Shown here: positions 27,564 to 39,165 of the stretch, piece by piece
Numbering within the stretch: position 1 is the stretch's first letter
How the letters are laid out: each line of letters begins with the position of its first letter
Source: Streptococcus sp. oral taxon 058 str. F0407
GTDB taxonomy: Bacteria; Bacillota; Bacilli; Lactobacillales; Streptococcaceae
NCBI RefSeq assembly: GCF_000235485.1
Contig: NZ_JH378889.1
Span: 1-64,000 of the forward strand
DNA length: 64,000 bases
Direction: 5' to 3'
Position numbers and translations under genes: made by a program
Notes under the pieces: model-generated
Told to the model about the DNA's origin: nothing
The model's database searches: none
What the model saw: only the letters and a program-made list of their open reading frames with translations

Positions 27564-28589
27564 ATGACGAAACCCATTATTTTAACAGGAGATCGCCCAA
27601 CAGGAAAACTGCATATTGGACATTATGTTGGGAGTCTTAAAAATAGAGTATTGCTGCAGGAAGAAGACAAGTATGACATGTTTGTTTTTTTGGCGGACCA
27701 ACAAGCCTTGACAGATCACGCCAAAGACCCTCAAACGATTGTAGAATCGATTGGGAATGTTGCCTTGGATTACCTAGCAGTTGGATTGGACCCTAGTAAA
27801 TCGACTATCTTTATTCAAAGTCAAATTCCAGAGTTGGCTGAGCTGTCTATGTACTATATGAATTTGGTTTCACTAGCTCGTTTGGAGCGCAATCCGACAG
27901 TAAAAACAGAGATTGCTCAGAAAGGATTTGGAGAAAGTATTCCGACAGGATTTTTGGTTTATCCAATTGCGCAAGCAGCTGATATCACAGCCTTTAAGGC
28001 TAATTATGTTCCTGTAGGAACAGACCAAAAACCAATGATTGAGCAAACTCGTGAAATTGTTCGTTCCTTTAATAACGCATATAACTGTGATGTTTTGGTG
28101 GAACCAGAAGGTATTTATCCAGAAAATGAGAGAGCAGGACGTTTGCCTGGTCTAGATGGAAATGCTAAAATGTCTAAATCCCTTAATAATGGTATTTATC
28201 TAGCTGATGATGCAGATACCTTGCGTAAAAAAGTCATGAGCATGTATACTGATCCGGACCATATTCGAGTGGAGGATCCAGGTAAGATTGAAGGAAATAT
28301 GGTTTTTCATTATCTAGATGTTTTTGGTCGTCCAGAAGATGCTCAAGACATTGCAGATATGAAAGAACATTATCAACGTGGTGGTCTTGGTGATGTAAAG
28401 ACGAAACGTTATCTACTTGAAATACTCGAACGCGAACTTGGTCCTATTCGTGAGCGCCGTATCGAATTTGCTAAGGATATGGGTGAAGTGTACAATATGC
28501 TTCAGAAAGGGAGTGAAAAAGCTCGTGAGGTTGCGGGGCAAACTCTATCTGAAGTTAAGGGAGCAATGGGACTAAATTATTTTAAATAA
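27564..28589 (+). CDS. trpS: Tryptophanyl-tRNA synthetase
   Basis: Class I aminoacyl-tRNA synthetase, 341 aa. The HIGH motif is in [12 protein letters not shown] (near residues 13-24) and the KMSKS motif in [10 protein letters not shown] (near 200). CGAAGGAG precedes the ATG. It is divergent from the ABC-F gene and followed by a terminator and guaB. The family and length are clear. Confidence 0.97.
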   Translation: MTKPIILTGDRPTGKLHIGHYVGSLKNRVLLQEEDKYDMFVFLADQQALTDHAKDPQTIVESIGNVALDYLAVGLDPSKSTIFIQSQIPELAELSMYYMNLVSLARLERNPTVKTEIAQKGFGESIPTGFLVYPIAQAADITAFKANYVPVGTDQKPMIEQTREIVRSFNNAYNCDVLVEPEGIYPENERAGRLPGLDGNAKMSKSLNNGIYLADDADTLRKKVMSMYTDPDHIRVEDPGKIEGNMVFHYLDVFGRPEDAQDIADMKEHYQRGGLGDVKTKRYLLEILERELGPIRERRIEFAKDMGEVYNMLQKGSEKAREVAGQTLSEVKGAMGLNYFK

Positions 28590-28608
28590 TAGATAAAATA
28601 TGAATCGT

Positions 28609-28648
28609 AAAACTATCTCTTCCATAGAATCACAGGGATAGTTTTTTT
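28609..28648 (+). terminator. Terminator after trpS
   Basis: AAACTATC (28610-28617) pairs with GATAGTTT (28637-28644), followed by a run of T. Confidence 0.75.
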
Positions 28649-28670
28649 ATGTTTTCTGTTATAAATATAA

Positions 28671-28698
28671 TTGACAAATTTTCATAGAATGGTATGAT
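28671..28698 (+). promoter_or_regulatory. guaB promoter
   Basis: Consensus TTGACA (28671-28676), 16-bp spacer and TATGAT (28693-28698) with an upstream TGG extension. The leader to the guaB ATG is about 47 nt, with no purine riboswitch visible. Confidence 0.8.
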
Positions 28699-28700
28699 AG

Positions 28701-30230
<1,530 letters not shown>

Positions 30231-30235
30231 GTAGT

Positions 30236-30268
30236 AAAAAGAACTCCTGAATTTCAGGAGTTCTTTTT
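30236..30268. terminator. Bidirectional terminator, guaB / recF
   Basis: A 15-bp stem (arms 30236-30250 and 30254-30268) with A and T tracts, between convergent guaB and recF. Confidence 0.9.
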
Positions 30269-30281
30269 GTTTACAAAGTTG

Positions 30282-31379
30282 TCAATTTTGATTTACAGAA
30301 ATTTTACCGCTTTGGATATTGAAGATACTAAGATTTTCTGGCAAATTTTGCAAGTGGTCTAAACTTGTTGTTGTGATGAAGGTTTGGATAGATTGTGAAA
30401 TAGTTTCTAGTAATTTTAGTTGTCGTGTGTTGTCAAGTTCACTCATAACATCGTCAAGCAAGAGTATTGGAGACTCGTTAGTAATGCTTTCCATTAGTTC
30501 AATTTCTGCTAGTTTGATAGAAAGTACAAGACTACGATGTTGCCCTTGACTTCCAAAACTAGCATCCATACCATTGATATAGAAAGCAATGTCATCTCGA
30601 TGAGGGCCAACACCAGTATTCTTTTTAAATAAATCTCTTGATCTACTTTTCTCTATAGCCATTTTAAAAGAATCCTTTAAGACTTCTTCATTAGTGAAGT
30701 TGACAGTTGATTGATAAGATATTGACAACTCTTCTGATTGGTTTGAAATTTCTAAGTGTTTTTTTTGACCAAATTTTTCTAAGTCTTTAATGAATTTTAT
30801 CCGATGTTTTATGACGCGACAACCATACTCTACTAACTGATCATCTAAGACTGATAGAAAAGTTTCGTCAATCTTTTGGCTGGATTTTAGGTAGGTATTT
30901 CTTTGTTTGAGTATATGGTTGTAGTTTGACAAGTCTGACAAGTAGATTGGTTTAATTTGTCCCAGTTCTATATCTATAAACTTTCGACGAACGGAGGGCG
31001 CTCCTTTTATTAGCTGGAGATCTTCAGGTGCGAAGAGGACCACATTCATATGTCCGATATAGTCTGAGAGGCGAGCTTGTTTTAAGTGATTGACTTTAGT
31101 CACACGCCCTTTCGGTGTTAGATCAATTTCTAGAGGGATAGAGCCTGTTTTTTTCTGTAGCAAGCCAGAAAGATGGAGTTGTTCTTCATCAAAATGAATG
31201 AGATTTTTATCTGTCCGAGTACGATGACTACGAGTCAAGGCCAAGAAATAGATTGCTTCTAGAATATTGGTCTTTCCTTGTGCATTTTGACCTAAAAAGA
31301 CGTTTAATTTTGGATTAAAATCAATTTTCGTCTCTTTGTAGTTGCGAAAGGTTTTTATTGTTAAATGTTGGAGCCACAT
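30282..31379 (-). CDS. recF: DNA replication and repair protein RecF
   Basis: SMC-like ATPase of 365 aa that works with RecO and RecR to load RecA at gaps. Walker A is GQNAQGKTN near residues 29-37. A signature-like [20 protein letters not shown] and Walker [15 protein letters not shown] lie near 270-320. It is downstream of yaaA with a 2-nt gap, the classical yaaA-recF pair, which here has separated from dnaA-dnaN as is usual in streptococci. Confidence 0.97.
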   Translation of the reverse strand: MWLQHLTIKTFRNYKETKIDFNPKLNVFLGQNAQGKTNILEAIYFLALTRSHRTRTDKNLIHFDEEQLHLSGLLQKKTGSIPLEIDLTPKGRVTKVNHLKQARLSDYIGHMNVVLFAPEDLQLIKGAPSVRRKFIDIELGQIKPIYLSDLSNYNHILKQRNTYLKSSQKIDETFLSVLDDQLVEYGCRVIKHRIKFIKDLEKFGQKKHLEISNQSEELSISYQSTVNFTNEEVLKDSFKMAIEKSRSRDLFKKNTGVGPHRDDIAFYINGMDASFGSQGQHRSLVLSIKLAEIELMESITNESPILLLDDVMSELDNTRQLKLLETISQSIQTFITTTSLDHLQNLPENLSIFNIQSGKISVNQN

Positions 31380-31381
31380 GA

Positions 31382-31750
31382 TTATCTTCCTGGAAAACGT
31401 GGAGCTTGTTTGGTTTTAGGTGATAAAGTAGTTTTTTGTTTTTCTTTCTTTACACCCTTATTCATCTCTTTGACAAGTTTAGCAATCCGCTCTTTTTCAA
31501 TCTTATCTGCTTGGTATTCTTCTTGCTCTTTTAAACTTGGTTGTGTCAAGGTGATGTCAATCTTTAAATCAGGGATGTCAATTATATCTCCTATACGGAT
31601 CTTTTTTCCACGTCTAGTTTCTAATTCACCATTAAAGTAAACTTGATGTTCCATCAAAAAGGATTTAATAGCACCACCGCTTTGTATAATTCCAAGCTCT
31701 TTTAGGAGGGCTTGGAGCGTAATAAATTCTTCAAATAATTTGTATTCCAT
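31382..31750 (-). CDS. yaaA: S4-domain protein YaaA
   Basis: 122-aa protein. The N-terminal S4-like RNA-binding region covers about 1-75 ([18 protein letters not shown] then [19 protein letters not shown]). The C-terminal half is Lys-rich and disordered-looking. YaaA orthologues sit next to recF across Firmicutes, and their function in ribosome or replication biology is unsettled. It probably co-transcribes with recF. Its start faces the divergent M16 operon across a 158-nt gap. Confidence 0.88.
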   Translation of the reverse strand: MEYKLFEEFITLQALLKELGIIQSGGAIKSFLMEHQVYFNGELETRRGKKIRIGDIIDIPDLKIDITLTQPSLKEQEEYQADKIEKERIAKLVKEMNKGVKKEKQKTTLSPKTKQAPRFPGR

Positions 31751-31872
31751 AATTCACCTCAATCTAAGGTATTATACCATATTTCTTAGAATTAAGTGAG
31801 CGAAATCACTGGAAATGAAAACGATTTTTATTTTAAAAGCGGTAAAGAGAATAAGAAATATTTTCCTTTTCG

Positions 31873-31881
31873 TGATATAAT
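31873..31881 (+). promoter_or_regulatory. Extended -10 promoter of the M16-pgsA-ecf operon
   Basis: TGATATAAT, 27 nt before the first M16-like gene, which has a perfect AAGGAGGT ribosome binding site. Confidence 0.7.
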
Positions 31882-31908
31882 AGAACTCTATATGTAAGGA
31901 GGTAAGGT

Positions 31909-33159
31909 ATGGAATTAGTGCCTGGAATTTCAGCACATTTTGTTCAATCCAAAAAGTTTAAAACAAATAAAATCATTGTTCGTTTTACTGCTTCCTTATC
32001 TCTTGAGACAGTAGCAGGACGCATGTTAAGTGCGAGTATGTTGGAGACTGCCAATAAAGCTTACCCAACTTCTCAAGCTTTTCGTAGATATTTAGCAAGT
32101 TTGTACGGAGCAGATATTTCTACGAGTGCTTATCGTAGAGGACAGGCACATATTCTTGACTTAACATTTACCTATGTGCGGGATGAGTTTTTGAGTAAAA
32201 AAAATTTCTTGACTTCTCAAATTTTGGAATTGGTGAAACAGACTTTATTTGCTCCCTTAGTTCAAGATGGTGCTTTTGAGCCAACCTTGTTTGAAATTGA
32301 AAAAAAACAATTATTGGCTAGCTTAGCTACTGATATGGATGATTCATTTTATTTTGCTCATAAGGAGTTGGATAGCTTGTTCTTCCATGATGAACGTCTT
32401 AAATTGAGATACAGTGATTTACGAAATCGTATTTCAAATGAGTCCCCAGAAAATAGCTACACTTGTTTTCAAGATGCTCTGAAAAATGATCGAATTGATT
32501 TCTTTTTCTTGGGTGATTTTAATGAAGTAGAAGTGAAGGAGTGGTTGAGGTCATTCTCCTTTACTGGGCGTCAAATTGATGTCAAGCCTCAGTACCAACA
32601 ACCATATTCAAATGTCCTTCGGGAAGGAATGGTTCGTAAGAATGTGAGCCAATCCGTTTTAGAATTGGCTTACCATTGTTCTACGAGCTATGGAGACAAG
32701 CATCATTTGGCCATGGTAGTAATGAATGGTCTATTAGGTGGTTTTGCTCATTCTAAGCTTTTTACAAATGTTCGTGAAAATGCTGGTCTAGCCTACACTA
32801 TCTCCAGTCAATTGGATTTGTCTAGTGGCCAATTGAGGATGTATGCTGGCATTGATCGGGGAAATCGCAATCAAGCCAGAAAATTGATGAATCATCAATT
32901 ACTTGAACTAAAAAAAGGTAATTTTACAGATTTGGAGATTGAACAGACCAAGGAGATGATTCGTAGAACCTTGTTGCTTGCGCAAGATAGTCAGACCTCA
33001 CTAATCGAGCGAGTTTATTTGAATAGTCTGTTAGAGAAATCTACATCAGATTTTGACAGTTGGGTTGAAAAATTAAACCAAGTTGACAAAGAAGCTATCT
33101 GCAAAGCAGCAAATAGTGTTCGGTTACAAGCGATATACTTTATGGAAGGAATAGAATGA
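31909..33159 (+). CDS. M16 peptidase-like protein (YmfF type, HxxEH lost)
   Basis: 416-aa protein with the two-lobe fold of M16 (pitrilysin/insulinase) peptidases. The N-terminal region lacks the HxxEH zinc motif, so by itself it should be catalytically inactive. It overlaps by 4 nt the next gene, an M16 protein that keeps HFLEH. The pair probably forms an active/inactive heterodimer like mitochondrial processing peptidase. The C-terminal half keeps recognisable M16_C elements (NGLLGGFAHSKLFTNVRE, GLAYTISS). The physiological substrate is unknown. Homologous pairs are linked to a RodZ-like gene and pgsA in many Firmicutes. Confidence 0.85.
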   Translation: MELVPGISAHFVQSKKFKTNKIIVRFTASLSLETVAGRMLSASMLETANKAYPTSQAFRRYLASLYGADISTSAYRRGQAHILDLTFTYVRDEFLSKKNFLTSQILELVKQTLFAPLVQDGAFEPTLFEIEKKQLLASLATDMDDSFYFAHKELDSLFFHDERLKLRYSDLRNRISNESPENSYTCFQDALKNDRIDFFFLGDFNEVEVKEWLRSFSFTGRQIDVKPQYQQPYSNVLREGMVRKNVSQSVLELAYHCSTSYGDKHHLAMVVMNGLLGGFAHSKLFTNVRENAGLAYTISSQLDLSSGQLRMYAGIDRGNRNQARKLMNHQLLELKKGNFTDLEIEQTKEMIRRTLLLAQDSQTSLIERVYLNSLLEKSTSDFDSWVEKLNQVDKEAICKAANSVRLQAIYFMEGIE

Positions 33160-34439
33160 CATTAGTTACCTTTGAAGAAAAATACTATCCTGCTGTAAAG
33201 GAGACAGTTTATCAGACTCGTCTATCAAATGGATTGACAGTTTCTCTCCTTCCTAAGAAACAATTTAATGAAGTTTACGGAGTTGTAACAGTTCGATTTG
33301 GATCAGTAGACACAAATTTTACACTATCTAAAAAAGGTTTACAGTGTTATCCAGCTGGAATTGCACATTTTCTTGAACACAAACTGTTTGAGAGAGAAAA
33401 TGCTGAAGATATTATGGAGTCTTTTACACGCTTGGGAGCTGATAGCAATGCTTTTACAAGTTTTACAAAGACGAGTTATTTGTTTTCAACAATAGATCAT
33501 TTATCAGAAAATTTGGATTTGCTTGAAGAATTGGTAACAGTTGCTCATTTTACAGAAGAGTCAGTTGAGAGAGAGAGGGAAATTATCCAACAGGAACGTG
33601 AGATGTACCAAGACGATCCAGATTCGCGTCTGTTTTTTGCAACTTTAGCAAATCTTTATCCCAATACTCCTCTGGCAGCAGATATTGTTGGAAGTGAAAA
33701 ATCAATTAACAATATTCAGCTAAATGACTTAAAAAATAACTTTACAGCCTTTTACAAACCTGTCAATATGTCTTTGTTTTTAGTTGGGAATTTTGATGTA
33801 GATACGGTTGAGAAGTATTTTTCGCAAAAAAAACTTAGAAATTTGGAAGACATGGTAGTACGGAAGGAGAAGCTTGCTTTACAGCCTGTCAAAGAAACAG
33901 ATAGCCTTCGGATGGAAGTTTCTTCACCAAAACTTGCTGTTGCTATTAGAGGATCTGGTCAAATAACGGAAGAGGAATCTTATCGTTACAACATTTTATT
34001 GAAATTGCTATTTACGATGATGTTTGGCTGGACTTCAGATCGTTTTCAAAGATTATACGAGACAGGGAAGTTAGATGCGTCACTGTCACTAGAGGTTGAG
34101 GTAAATAGTCGCTTTCATTTTGTGATGTTGACGATGGAAACGAAAGAACCTGTTTCGTTGTCGCATCAATTTCGAAAGGCTATTCTCAACTTCACGAAAG
34201 ATTCAGATCTTACAGAGGAACATCTTGATCTTGTTAAGAGTGAGATGTTTGGGGAATTTTTTACTAGCATGAACTCCCTGGAGTTTATTGCGACACAATA
34301 CGATCCTATATATGGTGGAGAAACCATTTTTGATTTGCCAAAAATTTTACAAGAAATTACTTTGGAGGATGTTTTAGAAGCTGGTCATCGTTTGATAGAT
34401 GATGGTGATCTAGTTGATTTTACAATCTTTCCTGCCTAA
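33156..34439 (+). CDS. M16 family zinc peptidase (YmfH type)
   Basis: 427-aa predicted metallopeptidase. The inverted zinc motif HFLEH is in AGIAHFLEHKLFE (near residues 70-75). The downstream glutamate expected for M16 lies in the EREIIQQEREMYQDD segment (near 142-156). It overlaps the upstream YmfF-type gene by 4 nt, supporting stoichiometric co-synthesis. A RodZ-like gene follows after about 36 nt. Cytoplasmic; no signal peptide is seen. Confidence 0.9.
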   Translation: MTLVTFEEKYYPAVKETVYQTRLSNGLTVSLLPKKQFNEVYGVVTVRFGSVDTNFTLSKKGLQCYPAGIAHFLEHKLFERENAEDIMESFTRLGADSNAFTSFTKTSYLFSTIDHLSENLDLLEELVTVAHFTEESVEREREIIQQEREMYQDDPDSRLFFATLANLYPNTPLAADIVGSEKSINNIQLNDLKNNFTAFYKPVNMSLFLVGNFDVDTVEKYFSQKKLRNLEDMVVRKEKLALQPVKETDSLRMEVSSPKLAVAIRGSGQITEEESYRYNILLKLLFTMMFGWTSDRFQRLYETGKLDASLSLEVEVNSRFHFVMLTMETKEPVSLSHQFRKAILNFTKDSDLTEEHLDLVKSEMFGEFFTSMNSLEFIATQYDPIYGGETIFDLPKILQEITLEDVLEAGHRLIDDGDLVDFTIFPA

Positions 34440-34475
34440 ATAAGGCAAGAATACTAGAAAGAAGGAATGGTAAGT

Positions 34476-35297
34476 ATGAGAAAAAAAACAATTGGTGAGG
34501 TTCTGCGTTTAGCTAGAATTAACCAAGGATTGAGTTTAGAAGAATTGCAGGAAAAAACGGAAATTCAGTTGAATTTTCTAGAAGCTATGGAGGCGGATGA
34601 CTTCGATCAACTTCCTAGCACCTTTTATGCTCGTTCTTTTTTAAGAAAATATGCTTGGGCAGTAGAGTTAGATGAAAGAATTGTATTGGATGCCTATGAT
34701 TCAGGTAGTATGATCACCTATGAAGAGGTCGATGTTGATGAAGAAGACTTGTCTGGTCGTAGACGGTCAAATAAGAAAAAAACATCTTATCTCCCTTTAT
34801 TTTATTTTGTTCTATTTGCTTTATCAATTTTAATTTTTGTTACTTACTATGTTTGGAACTACATCCAAACTCAGCCAAGTCCTTCGTCAGCCAATTATAG
34901 CGTTGTGAACTCAACTAGTTCAACAACCTCAACTAGTTCATCTTCTAGTAGTCAGACATCAAGCTCATCTTCTACTGCGGAATCAACTATTACAGTGTCA
35001 GGTGAAGGAAACCGCATTGAAGCTCGGTATAAAACGAGTAAGGAAACCGCTACTGTTCAACTGGCAGTATCAGATGCAACTAGTTGGGTAAGTGTTTCAG
35101 GAAGTGAGCTGGAAGGTGGTGTAACACTATCCGCAGACAATAAAAATGCAAAAACAACAGTTTCGACCAAAGGACCTGTGACGATCACTTTGGGTGTAGT
35201 GAAGGGAGTTTCTTTAACTGTGGACAACCAAACAATCGATACCTCGAAGCTGACAACTCAGACTGGAACTGTGACACTTACATTCACTACAAATTAA
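34476..35297 (+). CDS. RodZ-like HTH membrane protein (YmfM type)
   Basis: 273-aa bitopic protein. I choose the ATG at 34476 (MRKKTIGEVLRLARINQG) because GAAGGA ends 9 nt before it; the ATG at 34467 overlaps that site. An N-terminal Cro/Xre-type HTH (about 8-65) is followed by a basic stretch, one membrane segment (about 106-126) and a Ser/Thr-rich extracellular linker (about 140-170). The C-terminus is a beta-rich DUF4115-like domain. RodZ-type proteins link cytoskeleton and elongasome; mreC and mreD lie about 3 kb downstream on the same strand. Confidence 0.88.
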   Translation: MRKKTIGEVLRLARINQGLSLEELQEKTEIQLNFLEAMEADDFDQLPSTFYARSFLRKYAWAVELDERIVLDAYDSGSMITYEEVDVDEEDLSGRRRSNKKKTSYLPLFYFVLFALSILIFVTYYVWNYIQTQPSPSSANYSVVNSTSSTTSTSSSSSSQTSSSSSTAESTITVSGEGNRIEARYKTSKETATVQLAVSDATSWVSVSGSELEGGVTLSADNKNAKTTVSTKGPVTITLGVVKGVSLTVDNQTIDTSKLTTQTGTVTLTFTTN

Positions 35298-35307
35298 GGA
35301 AGAACCA

Positions 35308-35853
35308 ATGAAAAAAGAACAAATCCCTAATGTATTAACAATTGGTAGAATTCTCTTTATACCTCTCTTTATTCTTGTTTTGACTTTGGGTCATTCACAA
35401 GGCAGTCACCTGCTGGCAGCGATTATCTTTGCAGTTGCTAGTATAACAGATTATCTCGATGGGTATCTTGCTCGAAAATGGAATGTGGTTAGCAACTTTG
35501 GAAAGTTTGCAGATCCAATGGCTGATAAGTTGCTCGTTATGTCAGCTTTCATCATGTTGATTGAGTTAGGTATGGCTCCAGCTTGGGTTGTTGCTATTAT
35601 CATCTGTCGTGAACTCGCTGTGACAGGCCTACGTCTGTTGCTCGTTGAGACGGGTGGAACGGTTCTGGCGGCAGCAATGCCAGGGAAAATCAAGACCTTC
35701 AGTCAAATGTTTGCCATTATCTTTTTGCTCTTACACTGGAATTTAATTGGGCAACTGTTGCTTTATACAGCTTTGTTTTTCACTATCTACTCTGGTTATG
35801 ATTATTTCAAGGGTAGTGCTCATGTATTCAAAGGGACATTTGGTTCGAAATGA
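35308..35853 (+). CDS. pgsA: Phosphatidylglycerophosphate synthase
   Basis: Integral membrane enzyme (181 aa) condensing CDP-diacylglycerol and glycerol-3-phosphate. The CDP-alcohol phosphotransferase motif DGx2ARx8Gx3Dx3D is visible in DYLDGYLARKWNVVSNFG and the following KFADPMADK. It has four or five membrane segments. Its stop overlaps the ATG of ecfA1. The product phosphatidylglycerol is the main anionic lipid of these bacteria. Confidence 0.96.
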   Translation: MKKEQIPNVLTIGRILFIPLFILVLTLGHSQGSHLLAAIIFAVASITDYLDGYLARKWNVVSNFGKFADPMADKLLVMSAFIMLIELGMAPAWVVAIIICRELAVTGLRLLLVETGGTVLAAAMPGKIKTFSQMFAIIFLLLHWNLIGQLLLYTALFFTIYSGYDYFKGSAHVFKGTFGSK

Positions 35854-36677
35854 AATCGATTATTGAAGTAAAAAATCTGTCTTTTCGTTATAAGGAAGAC
35901 CAAGATCATTATGATGTTAATAATGTCTCGTTTCACGTGAAACGTGGGGAGTGGCTCTCAATTGTAGGTCATAATGGGAGTGGAAAGTCAACAACTATTC
36001 GTTTGATTGATGGTTTGCTTGAAGCAGAGTCTGGAGAAATCTGGATAGATGACCAACTGCTGTCTTCTGAGAATGTTTGGGACTTGCGTCGTCAAATTGG
36101 TATGGTTTTTCAAAATCCAGATAACCAATTTGTAGGGGCAACTGTTGAAGATGATGTCGCCTTTGGCTTAGAAAACCAGGGACTTCCTCGTGAAGAAATG
36201 AAGAAGAGAGTGGCTGAATCCTTGGAGTTAGTGGGTATGCTGGACTTTAAGAAGAGAGAACCAGCTCGCTTATCTGGTGGACAAAAACAACGGGTGGCTA
36301 TCGCAGGAGTTGTTGCTCTGAGACCAGCTATTTTAATTCTGGACGAGGCTACAAGTATGTTGGATCCCGAGGGGCGTAGAGAACTGATTCAGACAGTTCA
36401 AGAGATTCGAAAAGACTACCAGATGACAGTCGTCTCCATTACGCATGACTTGGAAGAAGTTGCGATGAGTGACCGTGTTTTGGTCATGAAAAAAGGCCAA
36501 GTGGAGTCAACCAGCAGCCCAAGAGAACTTTTTTCTCGGGATGACCTTGACCAGATAGGCTTAGATAATCCCTTTACTAACCAACTGAGAGAATCTTTGA
36601 AAAAAAGTGGCTATCAGGTGCCTGACAATTATTTGACAGAAGGAGAGCTGGAGGACAAGTTATGGGAATTACTCTAG
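35850..36677 (+). CDS. ecfA1: ECF transporter ATPase EcfA1
   Basis: 275-aa ABC ATPase of the energising module shared by many vitamin and metal S-components. Walker A is GHNGSGKST (near 38-46), the signature [10 protein letters not shown], and Walker [14 protein letters not shown]. The C-terminal region has the EcfA-type extension. It overlaps pgsA by 4 nt and ecfA2 by 16 nt. A perfect parS core lies in the codons just before Walker A (35929-35944). Confidence 0.96.
   Translation: MKSIIEVKNLSFRYKEDQDHYDVNNVSFHVKRGEWLSIVGHNGSGKSTTIRLIDGLLEAESGEIWIDDQLLSSENVWDLRRQIGMVFQNPDNQFVGATVEDDVAFGLENQGLPREEMKKRVAESLELVGMLDFKKREPARLSGGQKQRVAIAGVVALRPAILILDEATSMLDPEGRRELIQTVQEIRKDYQMTVVSITHDLEEVAMSDRVLVMKKGQVESTSSPRELFSRDDLDQIGLDNPFTNQLRESLKKSGYQVPDNYLTEGELEDKLWELL
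35929..35944. other. parS-like site inside ecfA1
   Basis: CGTTTCACGTGAAACG contains the perfect 14-bp core GTTTCACGTGAAAC, about 21.7 kb right of the DnaA-box cluster. It is embedded in coding sequence for VSFHVKRGE. Confidence 0.85.
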
Positions 36678-37501
36678 AAAATGTGAGCTTTACCTATCAA
36701 GAGGGGACTCCCTTATCTTCATCAGCCTTGACTGATGTTTCCTTGACGATTGAGGACGGCTCCTATACAGCTTTGATAGGACATACAGGTAGTGGAAAAT
36801 CGACGATTTTACAGCTTTTAAATGGCCTACTGGTACCAAGTAAGGGTTCTGTTCGAGTTTTTGATACTGTCATTACTCCTACATCAACCAATAAAGAAAT
36901 TCGCCAGATTCGAAAGCAAGTCGGTCTAGTGTTTCAATTTGCTGAAAATCAGATTTTCGAAGAGACTGTTTTGAAAGATGTTGCGTTTGGACCGCAAAAT
37001 TTTGGAGTTTCTGAGGAAGAAGCTAAGAAAATTGCGCGTGAAAAGTTAGCCTTGGTGGGCATTGATGAGTCCCTCTTTGAGAGGAGTCCATTTGAACTTT
37101 CGGGTGGTCAGATGAGACGTGTGGCTATAGCAGGTATGCTAGCTATGGAGCCAACGGTCTTAGTTTTAGATGAGCCAACAGCAGGGCTAGATCCTTTGGG
37201 TAGAAAAGAATTGATGACCCTGTTTAAAAAACTTCACCTTGCTGGAATGACAATCGTTCTGGTAACGCATTTGATGGATGACGTAGCTGAGTATGCTGAT
37301 CAGGTTTACGTTATGGAAAAGGGGTGTTTGATCAAAAGCGGTAAACCGAGCGAAGTTTTCCAAGATGTAACCTTTATGGAAAATGTGCAGTTAGGTGTGC
37401 CTAAAATCACAGCCTTTTGTAAACGTTTGGCAGATAGAGGTGTAGCTTTTAAAAAACTGCCAATCAAGATAGAGGAGTTTAAGGAGTCGCTAAATGGATA
37501 G
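36662..37501 (+). CDS. ecfA2: ECF transporter ATPase EcfA2
   Basis: 279-aa ABC ATPase that heterodimerises with EcfA1. Walker [10 protein letters not shown], signature [10 protein letters not shown] and Walker [14 protein letters not shown] are intact. It overlaps ecfA1 by 16 nt and ecfT by 8 nt, indicating tight translational coupling. No S-component gene is adjacent, so this is a group II (shared) ECF module. Confidence 0.96.
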   Translation: MGITLENVSFTYQEGTPLSSSALTDVSLTIEDGSYTALIGHTGSGKSTILQLLNGLLVPSKGSVRVFDTVITPTSTNKEIRQIRKQVGLVFQFAENQIFEETVLKDVAFGPQNFGVSEEEAKKIAREKLALVGIDESLFERSPFELSGGQMRRVAIAGMLAMEPTVLVLDEPTAGLDPLGRKELMTLFKKLHLAGMTIVLVTHLMDDVAEYADQVYVMEKGCLIKSGKPSEVFQDVTFMENVQLGVPKITAFCKRLADRGVAFKKLPIKIEEFKESLNG

Positions 37502-38288
37502 TATGATTTTAGGGCGTTATATACCAGGAGATTCCATCATTCATCGCTTGGATCCCCGTAGTAAATTGCTCGCTATGATCCTGTTGATTTTGATTGTATT
37601 TTGGGCTAATAATCCCTTCGCCAATCTCATTCTTTTTGTAGCGACAGGCGTATTTATCGCTTTGTCGGGTGTTTCCCTCTCATTTTTTGTTCAGGGATTA
37701 AAATCCATGTTTTTCTTGATTGCTTTTACGACTCTATTTCAACTCTTTTTCATTTCAAGTGGAAATGTCTTATTTGAGTTTTCTTTTATAAGAATAACGG
37801 ATTATGCTTTGCAACAAGCTGGGATTATTTTCTGTCGTTTTGTGTTGATTATTTTCTTTTCAACTTTGCTAACGTTAACGACCATGCCTTTGAGTTTGGC
37901 AGCTGCAGTTGAATCTCTTTTAGCGCCTCTAAAACGCGTGAAAGTTCCCGTGCATGAAATTGGTCTCATGTTATCAATGAGTTTGCGTTTTGTTCCAACC
38001 TTGATGGATGATACGACACGGATTATGAATGCTCAAAAAGCCCGTGGAGTTGATTTTGGCGAAGGCAGTATCGTTCAAAAAGTAAAGGCTATGATTCCGA
38101 TTTTAATTCCTCTTTTTGCTACTAGCTTAAAGCGTGCAGATTCATTGGCAATAGCCATGGAAGCGCGTGGTTATCAGGGAGGAAAGGGCAGAAGTCAGTA
38201 TAGACAGTTGAGATGGAGTCAAAAGGATACACTGGCGATTCTTGTGATTCTGGTGCTGGGATGTCTCTTATTTTTCTTAAAATCTTAG
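37494..38288 (+). CDS. ecfT: ECF transporter transmembrane protein EcfT
   Basis: 264-aa membrane scaffold joining the EcfA1A2 ATPases to interchangeable substrate-binding S-components. There are about six membrane segments. The two coupling-helix Ala-Arg-Gly signatures are present, in AQKARGVDF and [10 protein letters not shown]. It is the last gene of the ECF module; mreC follows after 59 nt. Confidence 0.95.
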   Translation: MDSMILGRYIPGDSIIHRLDPRSKLLAMILLILIVFWANNPFANLILFVATGVFIALSGVSLSFFVQGLKSMFFLIAFTTLFQLFFISSGNVLFEFSFIRITDYALQQAGIIFCRFVLIIFFSTLLTLTTMPLSLAAAVESLLAPLKRVKVPVHEIGLMLSMSLRFVPTLMDDTTRIMNAQKARGVDFGEGSIVQKVKAMIPILIPLFATSLKRADSLAIAMEARGYQGGKGRSQYRQLRWSQKDTLAILVILVLGCLLFFLKS

Positions 38289-38347
38289 TGGATTTATAAG
38301 ATTGATAAAAAATCACAGTAGTAGATCTTTAGTAAAAAGGTAGGAAT

Positions 38348-39163
38348 ATGAACCGTTTTAAAAAATCAAAATATCTAATCATCGTTTTTGTCACAGTTCT
38401 GGCAGTTTCTGTACTATTAGTTACAACTTATTCAAGTGCTATTGTGACAAAACTAGGAGATGGAATTTCCTTAGTAGATAGAATTGTTCAAAAACCTTTT
38501 CAGTGGTTTGATGCTTTCAAATCAGATTTGGAACATTTGACACAGACTTACAATGAAAACGAAAGTCTGAAAAAACAACTCTATCAATTAGAGGTGGAGT
38601 CTAATCAATCAGAACGTTTAAAATCAGAGAATGAACAACTACGTCAGCTGCTGGATATGAAGTCAAAATTACAGGCTACAAAAACCTTAGCAGCAGATGT
38701 GATTATGCGTGCTCCAGTATCTTGGAAGCAAGAGTTAACAATTGATGCAGGAAGTTCAAAAGGAGTTTCTGAAAACATGTTGGTCATTGCAAACGGTGGC
38801 TTGATTGGTAGTGTTTCAAAAGTAGAGGAGCATTCAACAACAGTCAACTTGCTGACAAACACTGAAAATTCCGACAAAATTTCCGTTAAAATCCTACATG
38901 GTTCTACTGAAATTTACGGGATTATCGTTGGTTATGATAAGGAGTCAGAACTGCTTAAAATTAGCCAATTAAATAGTAACAGTGACATTAGCGCAGGAGA
39001 CAAGGTGACTACAGGGGGGCTTGGAAACTTTAATGTTAAGGATATTCCTGTTGGCGAGGTTGTTGGTACAACGCACAGCAGTGATTATCTAACACGAGAG
39101 GTAACTGTAAAGTTAAGTGCTGACACCAAAAATCTTCATGTGGTAGAGTTAGTGGGGAATTAG
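38348..39163 (+). CDS. mreC: Cell-shape protein MreC
   Basis: 271-aa bitopic elongasome protein. One N-terminal membrane segment (about 9-29), a coiled coil (about 65-105, rich in QLYQLEVESNQ-type heptads) and a C-terminal beta-barrel region (about 115-271) match MreC. It organises peripheral peptidoglycan synthesis with MreD, RodA and PBPs. mreB is absent, as in all streptococci. mreD starts 2 nt after its stop. Confidence 0.95.
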   Translation: MNRFKKSKYLIIVFVTVLAVSVLLVTTYSSAIVTKLGDGISLVDRIVQKPFQWFDAFKSDLEHLTQTYNENESLKKQLYQLEVESNQSERLKSENEQLRQLLDMKSKLQATKTLAADVIMRAPVSWKQELTIDAGSSKGVSENMLVIANGGLIGSVSKVEEHSTTVNLLTNTENSDKISVKILHGSTEIYGIIVGYDKESELLKISQLNSNSDISAGDKVTTGGLGNFNVKDIPVGEVVGTTHSSDYLTREVTVKLSADTKNLHVVELVGN

Positions 39164-39165
39164 TA

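Noticed and set aside
34896-34985. Low-complexity Ser/Thr repeat as a tandem repeat or frameshift hotspot
   Set aside because: It encodes the Ser/Thr linker of the RodZ-like protein and the frame is intact through it; ordinary extracellular linker.
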